22,285 bases of DNA from CAZGMC01 sp964526565 (GTDB lineage Bacteria; Pseudomonadota; Alphaproteobacteria; DSM-16000; Inquilinaceae), in the NCBI GenBank assembly GCA_964526565.1, contig CAZGMC010000070.1:1-22285 (forward strand). The letters run 5' to 3'. How positions within the stretch are numbered: position 1 is the stretch's first letter; each line of letters begins with the position of its first letter. The notes under the pieces were generated by a model. It was not told where the DNA came from. It saw only the letters and a program-made list of their open reading frames with translations, and ran no database searches. Shown here piece by piece: positions 14,349 to 22,285 of this stretch. The translations under genes and the position numbers were made by a program.

Positions 14349-15136
14349 GCCAGCTCGTCCAGCCGCTCGATCTCGCCCTGGCGCGCGGCGATGTCGCGCC
14401 AGACGGCGGCGGCGCGTGCCTCGAACCGGCGGCCGGCCGCGCCCAGCGCGTCGTCGCCGCTCGGTGCGAGGGTGTCGGCCGGCGCGCCGCCCAGGGTCGC
14501 CTCGGGGTGCGCCGCCAGGGCGGCGAACCGCGCCGCCAGCGCATCGAGCCGGCGGCGCTGGGCGGACAGGCAGAGCCCGGCGGCGAGCACCGCGGCGACG
14601 GTTCCGGCGGCCGCCATCAGCAGGGTCGTCCCGCCGATCACCGCGACGGTGTGCTCGATCCGGACCGCCTCGCCGACCTCCTCGAAGCGCACCGCCAGGC
14701 CGCCGGCCACGCTGCCATAGCTGTTGACCAGCGGGGCCAGCACCAGCGGACCGCCGTCGTCCAGGGTCTGCACGGGGCTGGCGGGATCGGCCTGCAGCCA
14801 GGCGGCCTCGGGCGCCGGCTCGCCGACGCGGCGCGGATCGCTGCCGTACCGGACGACGCCGTGCGCGTCGAACACCAGGATGGCGGCGATGTCAGGATCG
14901 CGGGCGGCGGTGCGGGTGAGGATCTCGGACGTCTGGCGCAGGTCCTCCAGCGGCAGGCCAAGCGTCAGGCCGTTCTCGATGGCGGCGCGGACCTGGCCGG
15001 CGACGAAGACATGGCGCGCATCGGCCAGCCCGGCCTGCGTCCGCAGCAGACCGAGGCTGCCGACCGTGGCGGCAAAGCCTGCAGTGGCCAGCATGGGCAC
15101 CAGCAGGCAGAGGGTCAATCGCGTCCGCAGCGTCAT
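14345..15136 (-). CDS. Stand-alone membrane sensor protein without output domain
   Basis: This 263-residue protein has TM1 at about 7-31, a periplasmic sensor at 33-160 and TM2 at 163-191. A HAMP-like helix and a short coiled coil (192-263) follow, with no kinase, cyclase or other output domain. The sensor contains ENGLTLGLPLEDLRQ, then ARDPDIAAILVFDAHGVVRYGSD (residues 78-100), the clearest example of the motif repeated in this operon. The start is the ATG at 15136; no strong ribosome site is visible. It is the first gene of the minus-strand operon and its stop overlaps the next start by 4 bases. It presumably signals through the membrane to a partner such as the phosphatase two genes downstream, which is inference. 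Confidence 0.8.
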   Translation of the reverse strand: MTLRTRLTLCLLVPMLATAGFAATVGSLGLLRTQAGLADARHVFVAGQVRAAIENGLTLGLPLEDLRQTSEILTRTAARDPDIAAILVFDAHGVVRYGSDPRRVGEPAPEAAWLQADPASPVQTLDDGGPLVLAPLVNSYGSVAGGLAVRFEEVGEAVRIEHTVAVIGGTTLLMAAAGTVAAVLAAGLCLSAQRRRLDALAARFAALAAHPEATLGGAPADTLAPSGDDALGAAGRRFEARAAAVWRDIAARQGEIERLDELA

Positions 15137-15361
15137 CGCGGCACAGGCTTAAGCCGATTCAGCCGCCGGTGGAACGGGCTTTTGCAGATTCCGGATACCG
15201 TGCCGGTGGGAACGTCTCCGCGTATGGGTTGGTCACCATGATGACATGAAATAGCATGCCCGCCGCGCGCCGGTTGACGAGGATGCGCGAGAGATGGTGG
15301 AGGAAGAACTCGAGGCGGCGGCATAGCCGACGGCCGGAGCGTGCCGCTGCCCGGCCGCCCG
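15137..15361. other. Intergenic region upstream of the sensor operon
   Basis: The 225 bases lie between the end of gabD and the start of the first sensor gene, both on the minus strand. A promoter for the six-gene operon is expected here, but I could not identify convincing -35/-10 boxes. A 10-bp palindrome GGCTTAAGCC (15146-15155) lies 9 bases upstream of the start codon and could be an operator or mRNA hairpin. Short frames in both directions show no recognisable protein. Confidence 0.4.
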
Positions 15362-16825
15362 TTACGTCCCGATCCCGCCCATCAGGACGTATTTGACCTC
15401 GACGAACTCCTCGATGCCGTACTTCGCGCCCTCGCGGCCGATGCCGCTTTCCTTCATGCCGCCGAACGGGGCGACCTCGGTGGAGATGATGCCCTCGTTG
15501 GCACCGACGATGCCGTACTCCAGGCCCTCCGCCACGCGCCAGACGCGGCCCACGTCGCGGCTGTAGAAGTAGGCGGCCAGGCCGAACTCGGTGTCGTTGG
15601 CCATGCGGATCGCCTCCGCCTCCGTGTGGAAGCGGAACAGCGGGGCGAGCGGGCCGAAGGTCTCCTCGCGGCTGACCTTCATGTCGGCGGTGACGCCGGT
15701 CATCACGGTCGGCTCGAAGAAGGTGCCGCCCAGGGCGTGGCGGTGGCCGCCGACCACGACCCGGGCGCCCTTGGCGACGGCGTCGGCGATGTGCTCCTCG
15801 ACCTTCTCGACCGCGGCCATGTCGATCAGCGGGCCCTGCTGGACGCCCTCGGCCATGCCGTCGGCCACCTTGAGCGCCGCCACCGCCTCGGCCAGCTTCG
15901 CCGTGAATGCCTCGTAGACGCCGTCCTGGACCAGCAGGCGGTTGGCGCACACGCAGGTCTGGCCGGTGTTGCGGTACTTTGAGGCGATGGCGCCGGCCAC
16001 CGCGGCGTCCAGGTCGGCGTCGTCGAACACGATGAACGGGGCGTTGCCGCCCAGCTCCAGCGACAGCTTCTTGACCGTGCCGGCGCACTGCTCCATCAGC
16101 AGCTTGCCGACGGCGGTGGAGCCGGTGAAGGTCAGCTTGCGCACGATGGGGTTGGCGGTCATCTCGCCGCCGACGGCGCGGGCCGAGCCGGTAAGGACGC
16201 TGAACACCCCCGGCGGCACGCCGGCCCGCTCGGCCAGCACGGCCAAAGCCAGCGCCGAGTAGGGCGTGGACGAGGCCGGTTTGACCACGATCGGACATCC
16301 GGCGGCCAGGGCCGGGCCGGCCTTGCGGGTGATCATCGCCGCCGGGAAGTTCCACGGCGTGATCGCCGCGCATACGCCGACCGGCTCCTTCAGCACGACG
16401 ATGCGGCAGCCGGGCCGGTGCTGCGGAATCGTGTCGCCGTAGAGCCGCTTGCCCTCCTCGGCGAACCACTCGAGGAAACTGGCGGCATAGGCGATCTCGC
16501 CGCGGCTCTCGGCCAGGGGCTTGCCCTGCTCGGCGGTCATCAGCCGCGCCAGGTCCTCGTGGTTGACCAGGATGGAGTCGAACCAGGTGCGCAGGATGCG
16601 CGCCCGCTCCTTGGCCGTCCTGGCCCGCCACGCCGGCCACGCCCGCTCTGCCGCCGCGATGGCGCGCCGCGTCTCGGCCGCGCCGCAGTGGGGCACGGTG
16701 CCCAGCACGCTGCCGTCGGCCGGGTTGGTCACCTCGGCGGTGGCGCCGTCGTCGGCATCCGCCCAGCGGCCGTCGATGAAGCACTGCTGGCGGAACAGGT
16801 CGATGTCGCTGAGCTGCGGCTGCAT
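15362..16825 (-). CDS. gabD: NAD(P)-dependent succinate-semialdehyde dehydrogenase
   Basis: This 487-residue aldehyde dehydrogenase oxidises succinate semialdehyde to succinate, the last step of 4-aminobutyrate degradation. It shows the ITPWNFPAAM cofactor region (about 155-164), VVKPASSTP, the FTGSTAVGK turn (233-241), the catalytic base Glu257 in LELGGNAPF, the nucleophile Cys291 in NTGQTCVCANR with Cys293 beside it (the pair that can form a redox switch in some SSADHs), and EETFGPLAPLF. Length and motifs fit GabD closely, although related semialdehyde dehydrogenases (for example glutarate semialdehyde) cannot be excluded. The ATG at 16825 has GGGGAGG 8 bases upstream. It is divergent from gpmA, with no other GABA genes in view. 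Confidence 0.9.
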   Translation of the reverse strand: MQPQLSDIDLFRQQCFIDGRWADADDGATAEVTNPADGSVLGTVPHCGAAETRRAIAAAERAWPAWRARTAKERARILRTWFDSILVNHEDLARLMTAEQGKPLAESRGEIAYAASFLEWFAEEGKRLYGDTIPQHRPGCRIVVLKEPVGVCAAITPWNFPAAMITRKAGPALAAGCPIVVKPASSTPYSALALAVLAERAGVPPGVFSVLTGSARAVGGEMTANPIVRKLTFTGSTAVGKLLMEQCAGTVKKLSLELGGNAPFIVFDDADLDAAVAGAIASKYRNTGQTCVCANRLLVQDGVYEAFTAKLAEAVAALKVADGMAEGVQQGPLIDMAAVEKVEEHIADAVAKGARVVVGGHRHALGGTFFEPTVMTGVTADMKVSREETFGPLAPLFRFHTEAEAIRMANDTEFGLAAYFYSRDVGRVWRVAEGLEYGIVGANEGIISTEVAPFGGMKESGIGREGAKYGIEEFVEVKYVLMGGIGT

Positions 16826-16920
16826 GGCACGCGCCTCCCCGAATGTCCGTATGGTTGCTCCTGGATATAGTCGGGTGCGGCGCGGCTGTTAACCGGCGCC
16901 CCGCGGAGCGGCGCCGACCC

Positions 16921-16949
16921 TTGCGCAACGGGCCGCACACGTCTATCAG
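16921..16949 (+). promoter_or_regulatory. Candidate sigma-70-type promoter for gpmA
   Basis: TTGCGC (16921-16926) and TATCAG (16944-16949) are separated by 17 bases in the 161-bp divergent gap between gabD and gpmA. Transcription would start about 30 bases before the gpmA ATG. Both boxes are imperfect, so this is tentative. Confidence 0.35.
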
Positions 16950-16986
16950 AGTGGCCAACGGCGCGAGCGCGAAACGGGAGGCTGCG

Positions 16987-17730
16987 ATGCCCACACTGAT
17001 CCTTCTGCGTCACGGCGAGAGCGAGTGGAACAAGTCCAACCGGTTCACCGGCTGGACCGATGTGGACCTGTCCGATACGGGCCGGGAAGAGGCCCAGCGC
17101 GGCGGCCGGCTGATGGCGGAAAAGGGCTTCAAGCTCGACATCGCCTACACCTCCGTGCTCAAGCGGGCGATCCGCACGCTGTGGATTGCGCTGGACGAGA
17201 TGGACCAGATGTGGATCCCGGTGATCCGCAGCTGGCGGCTGAACGAGCGCCACTACGGCAACCTGCAGGGCCTGAACAAGGCCGAGATGGCGGAGAAGTT
17301 CGGCAACGACCAGGTGCTGGTCTGGCGCCGCAGCTATTCCACCCCGCCGCCGCCGCTGGCCGACGACGATCCCTCGCATCCCAGGCACGACCGCCGCTAT
17401 GCGGGCGTCGACCCGCACCTGCTGCCGGGCACCGAGTCCCTGGAGCTGACGCTGCACCGGGTCATGCCGTACTGGGAGGAGACCATCGCGCCGATGGTCA
17501 AGTCGGGCAAGACGGTGCTGATCGCCGCCCACGGCAACAGCCTGCGCGCCCTGGTCAAGCACCTGGACGGGATCTCCGAGGAGGACATTGTCGGGCTCAA
17601 CATCCCGACCGGTGTGCCGCTGGTCTACGAGTTCGACGCCGAGATGAACGTGCTGAGCCGCGGCTATCTGGGCGACGAGGAGGCGATCAAGGCCGCCGCC
17701 GAGAAGGTCGCCGCCCAGGGCCGCGCCTGA
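16987..17730 (+). CDS. gpmA: 2,3-bisphosphoglycerate-dependent phosphoglycerate mutase
   Basis: This 247-residue cytosolic enzyme interconverts 3- and 2-phosphoglycerate in glycolysis and gluconeogenesis. It begins MPTLILLRHGESEWN with the phospho-accepting His in LRHGES, then GWTDVDLSDTG, the acid/base Glu in LNERHYGNLQGLNKAE, WRRSYSTPPPPL, and the second catalytic His in AAHGNSLRALVKHL. All active-site elements are present. The ATG at 16987 has GGGAGG 5 bases upstream; longer frames to 16843 contain no domain sequence. It is the first of five plus-strand genes and may share transcription with the EnvC-like gene. Confidence 0.96.
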   Translation: MPTLILLRHGESEWNKSNRFTGWTDVDLSDTGREEAQRGGRLMAEKGFKLDIAYTSVLKRAIRTLWIALDEMDQMWIPVIRSWRLNERHYGNLQGLNKAEMAEKFGNDQVLVWRRSYSTPPPPLADDDPSHPRHDRRYAGVDPHLLPGTESLELTLHRVMPYWEETIAPMVKSGKTVLIAAHGNSLRALVKHLDGISEEDIVGLNIPTGVPLVYEFDAEMNVLSRGYLGDEEAIKAAAEKVAAQGRA

Positions 17731-17747
17731 GGCACGGCCGGCCCTCG

Positions 17748-19187
17748 GTGGGGCCGCACCGTCCGGACGGGGCCGGAACGACGGCATCGCGGCGCCGCTG
17801 GCGGTGCCGGTTGCCCCGAGTCGCCGCGGGCGTGCTGACCGCTGCCGCGGCGGCGCTGGCGGTGCCGGCCGTGGTCTCAGCCCAGACGCCGGCCCAGACG
17901 CCGGCCCAGACGCCGGCCCAGACGCCGGCCCAGACGCCGGCGGAGCCCGAGGCGCTGCGCCGCGTCGAGCAGGACCTGTCGCAGGTCCGCACCCGGTCGG
18001 CCGAGCTGGAGGCGCGGGCGGTGCGCACCGGCGAGGCGCTGGCGGCGCTGCGGGCGGAGCTTATCGCCGATACCCAGCGGGCCATGGCCCTGCATTACGA
18101 GCTGCTGGCGCTGGAGGACGAACAGGTCCGGCTGGCGGCGGACGCCGCGGCCCGGCATGCGGCACTGGCCGAGGCACGGGCCCGGCTCGCCCGCCTCGGA
18201 GCGGCGCTGCGCCGGATCGACGAGATGCCCGTGGCCATGCTGCTGGCCGGTCCGCAGCCGCCGCTGGACCGGGTCCGTGGCGCCCTGGCGGTGCGGGCGC
18301 TGATGCCGGCGCTGGCCCGCCGCGCCGCTGCGCTGCAGGCCGACGCTGCGGCGCTGGCCGAAATGCGGGCCGAGCGCGCAACGCAGCATGCGGCGGCGGC
18401 GGCCGTGCGCAGCGAGATTGACGACCGGCTCGAAGCCCTGGCCGCCGACATCGAGCGGCGGCAGCACCGCCTCGACCAGACGCGTCAGGCCCGCGACCGG
18501 TTGTCGGCGCGCTCGCAGCGGCTGATCGAGGAGGCGGCGGAACTGCGGGCGCTGTCGCATCACCTGGAGGCGCGGCGCCACGCCGAGGAACAGGGCAACG
18601 AGCCGTCGCCCGACTGGCTGCCGTCCGGTGCCTTGCTGGTGCCGCCGGAGGCCCTGGCGGCGGCGCGGTCGGCCTGGGCGTGGGGCGGCGCAGCGGACGA
18701 CGACGCGGGAATCACGGTGGAGGATCTGCCGTTCACCGTCCCGCGGTCGCAGACCACGCGCCCGATGCTGCCGGTGGCGACGCTGGAAGGCGTGATCCTG
18801 CCGGCCAGCGGCATCATCGTGCGTCGCTTCGGCGAGGGTGGCGGGGCCGGGGAGAGCAGCCGCGGCATCACCCTGGCCGCCTATGCCGGGGCGCCGGTGG
18901 TGGCATCGCTGGACGGCACGGTGCGCTTTGCGGGAACATTCCGCGCCTATGGGCAAATCTTGATCCTGGAACATTCCGGCGGATATCATTCGCTGATTGC
19001 CGGCGTCGGCCGCATCGACGCGGAGGTCGGGCAGGCGGTGCTGGCCGGCGAACCGATCGCCGTCACACGATTGCCGGAAAGCGGTCGCGACACTGCCCCG
19101 ACTGTCTACTACGAACTGAGGCTTGATGGTCGGCCGATCGATCCGATCCAAGGTTTGGCGGCGGCCCAGAGACGAGGGCGAGGATGA
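17748..19187 (+). CDS. EnvC-like LytM/M23-family murein hydrolase activator (degenerate active site)
   Basis: The protein has about 479 residues from a GTG at 17748; a TTG at 17811 is also possible and no ATG exists nearby, so the start is uncertain. A signal peptide (RLPRVAAGVLTAAAAALAVPAVVSA) is followed by a Gln-Thr-Pro-Ala repeat. A long Ala/Arg/Glu-rich coiled coil (to about residue 285) and a C-terminal LytM domain (GITLAAYAGAPVVASLDGTV, YGQILILEHSGGYHSL) follow. The His/Asp metal ligands of active M23 peptidases are absent where expected, as in EnvC, which activates amidases instead of cutting peptidoglycan. The stop overlaps the ctpA start by 4 bases. The expected role is periplasmic control of septal murein hydrolysis during division. 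Confidence 0.82.
   Translation: MGPHRPDGAGTTASRRRWRCRLPRVAAGVLTAAAAALAVPAVVSAQTPAQTPAQTPAQTPAQTPAEPEALRRVEQDLSQVRTRSAELEARAVRTGEALAALRAELIADTQRAMALHYELLALEDEQVRLAADAAARHAALAEARARLARLGAALRRIDEMPVAMLLAGPQPPLDRVRGALAVRALMPALARRAAALQADAAALAEMRAERATQHAAAAAVRSEIDDRLEALAADIERRQHRLDQTRQARDRLSARSQRLIEEAAELRALSHHLEARRHAEEQGNEPSPDWLPSGALLVPPEALAAARSAWAWGGAADDDAGITVEDLPFTVPRSQTTRPMLPVATLEGVILPASGIIVRRFGEGGGAGESSRGITLAAYAGAPVVASLDGTVRFAGTFRAYGQILILEHSGGYHSLIAGVGRIDAEVGQAVLAGEPIAVTRLPESGRDTAPTVYYELRLDGRPIDPIQGLAAAQRRGRG
17881..17940. repeat. 12-bp tandem repeat (5 perfect units) after a signal peptide
   Basis: Five identical units of CCCAGACGCCGG lie at 17881-17940. They encode the (Gln-Thr-Pro-Ala) repeat at the start of the mature EnvC-like protein. 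The perfect identity suggests recent slippage. Frame is kept when copies change. Confidence 0.95.
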
Positions 19188-20548
19188 CAAAGTTGCGCTT
19201 GGCCGCCGGCATCCTGGTGCTGGCGGTGGGAATGACGCCGGTGGTTCTGTTCGCGGAAAGCGACAACAGCAACGACACCTACCGGCAACTCGACCTGTTC
19301 GCCAACGTGTTCGAGCGCGTGCGCTCCGAATACGTCGAGGACGTCAGCGACCAGGAACTGATCGAGGCGGCGATCAACGGCATGCTGACCTCGCTCGATC
19401 CGCATTCCAGCTACCTGAACCAGGACAACTTCCAGGACATGCAGGTGCAGACCCGCGGCACCTTCGGCGGGCTCGGCATCGAGGTCACCATGGAGAACGG
19501 GCTGGTCGTCGTCGTCTCGCCGATCGACGACACGCCGGCTTTCCGTGCCGGGCTGCAGGCCGGCGACGTGATCAGCGGGCTCGACGGCGAGCCGGTTCTG
19601 GGCCTGACGCTCAGCGACGCGGTCGAGCGCATGCGCGGCCCGGTCGGCACGGACATCACCCTGACCGTGCTGCGCGAGGACGAGGATCCGTTCGAGGTCA
19701 CGATCACGCGCGACATCATTCGCATCGAGTCGGTGCGTCACCGCATCGAGGACGGCGGCATCGGCTATATCCGCGTCACCAGCTTCACGGAGCAGACCGA
19801 GGACGGCGTGGAGCAGGCGGTCGAGCAGATCGAGGCCGAGCTGGGCGATGACCTGGTCGGCTTCATCCTGGACCTGCGCAACAATCCGGGCGGGCTGCTG
19901 GACCAGGCGGTGGCGGTGGCAGACGCCTTCCTGGAGCAGGGCGAGATCGTGTCGACCCGCTCGCGGATCGAGGACAACGCGCAGCGCTACAACTCCCGGC
20001 CCGGCGACATCGCCGACGGCCGGCCGCTCGTGGTGCTGATCAATGGCGGCTCGGCCTCGGCCTCGGAGATCGTTGCCGGCGCGCTGCAGGACCATGGCCG
20101 GGCGGTGGTGCTCGGCACGCGCAGCTTCGGCAAGGGCTCGGTGCAGACCATCGTGCCGCTGCCGGGGCACGGTGCCATGCGCCTGACCACGGCGCGGTAC
20201 TACACGCCGGCCGGACGGTCGATCCAGGCGCTGGGCATCGAGCCGGACATCGAGGTGCGGCCGGCGCGCGTCGAGGAGATCGAGGTGGCCGCCCGCCGCG
20301 AGGCCGACCTGCGCGGCGCCTTGGGCAATGACGACGGCAACCGTCCAATGCCGCGGCCGGGCAATGTCCGGGAGACCGATGAGAATGGCGGCGGCGGGGC
20401 CTCGACCGATACCGGGAACGGCGAACCGCCTGCCGGCGACGACGCGGCCGCCGGCGGCGCGGAGGAACTGCCGTTCGACTATCAGCTGGCGCGGGCCATC
20501 GACCTGTTGCGTGGCGTGGCGCTGTTCAATCAACGCGTCGTGAACTGA
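19184..20548 (+). CDS. ctpA: S41 family C-terminal processing peptidase
   Basis: This 454-residue periplasmic or membrane-anchored serine protease has an N-terminal signal or anchor (LAAGILVLAVGMTPVVLFA, about 6-24) and a conserved TSLDPHSSYL segment. A PDZ domain (about 88-172, RGTFGGLGIEV...AGDVISGLDG) precedes the S41 catalytic core, which has GFILDLRNNPGGLL, catalytic Ser within GGSASASEI (288-296), and the general-base Lys317 in SFGKGSVQT. The last 80 residues include a Gly/Asp-rich disordered segment. Such proteases trim cell-envelope enzymes, often murein hydrolases, which fits its coupling to the EnvC-like gene. A GAGGG site lies 5 bases before the ATG. Confidence 0.93.
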   Translation: MTKLRLAAGILVLAVGMTPVVLFAESDNSNDTYRQLDLFANVFERVRSEYVEDVSDQELIEAAINGMLTSLDPHSSYLNQDNFQDMQVQTRGTFGGLGIEVTMENGLVVVVSPIDDTPAFRAGLQAGDVISGLDGEPVLGLTLSDAVERMRGPVGTDITLTVLREDEDPFEVTITRDIIRIESVRHRIEDGGIGYIRVTSFTEQTEDGVEQAVEQIEAELGDDLVGFILDLRNNPGGLLDQAVAVADAFLEQGEIVSTRSRIEDNAQRYNSRPGDIADGRPLVVLINGGSASASEIVAGALQDHGRAVVLGTRSFGKGSVQTIVPLPGHGAMRLTTARYYTPAGRSIQALGIEPDIEVRPARVEEIEVAARREADLRGALGNDDGNRPMPRPGNVRETDENGGGGASTDTGNGEPPAGDDAAAGGAEELPFDYQLARAIDLLRGVALFNQRVVN

Positions 20549-20573
20549 GGCGGCGGGCCGGACGGCGGCGCGG

Positions 20574-21670
20574 ATGAGCGACGAGGCGGCCGAACGGTGC
20601 GAGGCGGTGGATACGGACGAGGCGGCCGCGGGGGACCGCGGCCGTCTTCGTCTGCCGGCGGCGGCCGGCCTGGTGGTCCTGGCGCTGGCTGCCGGGACCG
20701 TGCTGTGGCTGGCGCTGACCGCCTCCGACACCATGGAGCGGCTGCGCCAGGCGCGCGCCGCGGCGAGCCCGCCGGTCATCGTCCTGCTGGCACCGCCGGG
20801 CGGGGCCGCGACCGGCGCTGTGGAGACCGGCGCTGCGGGCCGCGCCGGCCAGGCGGCGGGCGATGGTGCGCTGCGGCCCGCGTCGGGCGACACCACCGTG
20901 CCGCTGGCGGGCGCCGCGCGGCCGTTTGCGGCGGCGCCCGGCCGGCCGCGCATCGCGATCATCGTGCAGGACCTGGCCCTGTCCGACACGGCGACGCGCA
21001 CCGCGATCGACCGGCTGCCGGCCGAGGTGACCCTGGCCTTCAGTCCGTATGGCCGCTCGCCCGGCAGCTGGGTGGATGCGGCCCGCGCCGATGGCCACGA
21101 AACGCTGATGATGGTGCCGATGGAACCGGCCGAGTATCCCCGCCTGGACCCGGGGCCGCACACCCTGCGCATCGCCCTGCCGCCCACGGCCAATGTCGAG
21201 CGGCTTGACTGGGTGCTGGGCCGTGCCGACGGTCTGGCCGGCGTGCTGACGCACATGGGCGCGCGCTTCACCGCATCGCCGGAGGCGCTGCGGCCGGTGA
21301 TGACCGAGCTGGCCGGGCGCGGGCTGCTGTTCGTTGCCGGGCGTGAGGCCGATGCGGCGGTGGCGCCGGCCCTGGCCACAGAGCTGGGGGTGCCGTTCGC
21401 TGCGGCGGCCGTGGCCGTGGATGCGGACCTGACCGCCGACGCCATCGACCTGCGCCTGTTTGAGCTGGAGAGCGTGGCCCGCGACCGGGGTGCGGCGGTG
21501 GGCGTCGCCGGCAACTATCCGCTGGTTCTCGACCGGCTGGCGGCATGGCTGCCGACGCTCGACGACCGCGGGCTGGCGGCGGCGCCGGTGACCGCGGTCG
21601 CCGCCGGCGGGTCCGGCATGGCCGCGGGGCAGGAAGAGGCGGCAGCGGCAGCGGAAGGGCAAGGCAGACC

Positions 21671-21674
<4 letters not shown>
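20574..21674 (+). CDS. Divergent polysaccharide deacetylase family protein (YibQ/DUF610), likely inactive
   Basis: This 366-residue protein has one N-terminal membrane helix (about 28-49), a low-complexity Ala/Gly linker, and a domain from about 125. The domain keeps the family outline: RIAIIVQDLALS, VTLAFSPYG, GHETLMMVPMEP, LTHMGARFTA, ELAGRGLLF, GVPFA and AAWLPTLDDRGL. However, the first Asp of the usual DDLG is Gln (VQDLAL), the LDSRT segment reads VAGREA, and the GHPYP motif reads AGNYP, so key catalytic or metal residues appear lost. The gene sits between ctpA and rppH, as family members often do in alphaproteobacteria. Its stop overlaps the rppH start by 4 bases. A structural or regulatory envelope role is more likely than catalysis. 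Confidence 0.82.
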
Positions 21675-22144
<470 letters not shown>

Positions 22145-22235
22145 GGCGGCGTCCCGGTGCCCGTTCCGTTTCGCACAGCTTCGGCATATGCAATGATCTT
22201 CGGTAATTCTGCATGGCGTATCTGCCAGAAAAGCC

Positions 22236-22264
22236 GTCATCGCGAGCGAAGCGTGGCGATCCAG
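22236..22264. repeat. REP-like extragenic palindromic repeat
   Basis: The segment begins GTCATCGCGAGCGAAGC and continues GTGGCGATCCAG. It closely resembles the widespread alphaproteobacterial extragenic repeat of the form GTCATTGCGAGC...GAAGCAATCCAG. ATCGC (22239-22243) and GCGAT (22256-22260) can pair as a short stem. It lies 91 bases after rppH, outside any convincing gene. Confidence 0.7.
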
Positions 22265-22285
22265 ACCCGGCGCCTCCATTTCAGA

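Noticed and set aside
15159..15361. Possible small protein on the minus strand upstream of the sensor operon
   Set aside because: It has no ribosome site and no recognisable sequence; it is the run-on of a frame that is a shadow of gabD.
17025..17747. Upstream extension of the EnvC-like frame within gpmA
   Set aside because: It overlaps the complete gpmA gene in another frame and shows no protein-like pattern.

Overview
The window looks like chromosomal DNA from a very GC-rich Gram-negative bacterium, most likely an alphaproteobacterium of the Rhodospirillales type. This is inferred from family content: glutathione reductase, a divergent polysaccharide deacetylase, and the order EnvC-like factor, CtpA protease, deacetylase, RppH. 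No rRNA, tRNA, CRISPR array or insertion sequence was recognised. Coding density is high, and many neighbouring genes overlap by 4 bases (ATGA).

Left edge (1-1774): the end of an Rpn/DUF4351-type protein with 24-bp in-frame repeats, a 13-bp tandem array, then glutathione reductase (gor) on the minus strand.

1907-5927, minus strand: five tightly packed genes. In transcription order these are an anti-sigma/HATPase protein, a STAS-domain antagonist, a Ser/Thr kinase with a large unrecognised C-terminal part, a RusA-like nuclease in visibly less GC-rich DNA, and a protein combining a nuclease-like N-terminus with a HEPN-like C-terminus. The last two form an overlapping pair that looks like an acquired nuclease/toxin or defence cassette placed at the end of a signalling operon.

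5972-6451, plus strand: a YpeA-like acetyltransferase gene. Two back-to-back hairpins separate it from the convergent operon that follows.

6501-15136, minus strand: a six-gene operon. In order these are a stand-alone membrane sensor, a second sensor fused to six further membrane helices, a membrane SpoIIE-type phosphatase, a double sensor fused to a complete 12-helix MFS transporter, a periplasmic binding protein of the ABC_sub_bind type with no ABC permease or ATPase, and a GNAT protein. By eye, four copies of one periplasmic sensor type occur in three of these proteins. With the HATPase and STAS proteins next door, this looks like a complete partner-switching pathway whose phosphatase is controlled from the periplasm. 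No sigma factor is present, so the final output is unknown. I regard this locus as the best candidate for an undescribed system.

15362-22144: housekeeping genes. A succinate-semialdehyde dehydrogenase (gabD, minus) is divergent from a plus-strand run of gpmA, an EnvC-like LytM factor, ctpA, a divergent polysaccharide deacetylase that has lost key residues, and rppH. A REP-like palindromic repeat lies at the right edge.
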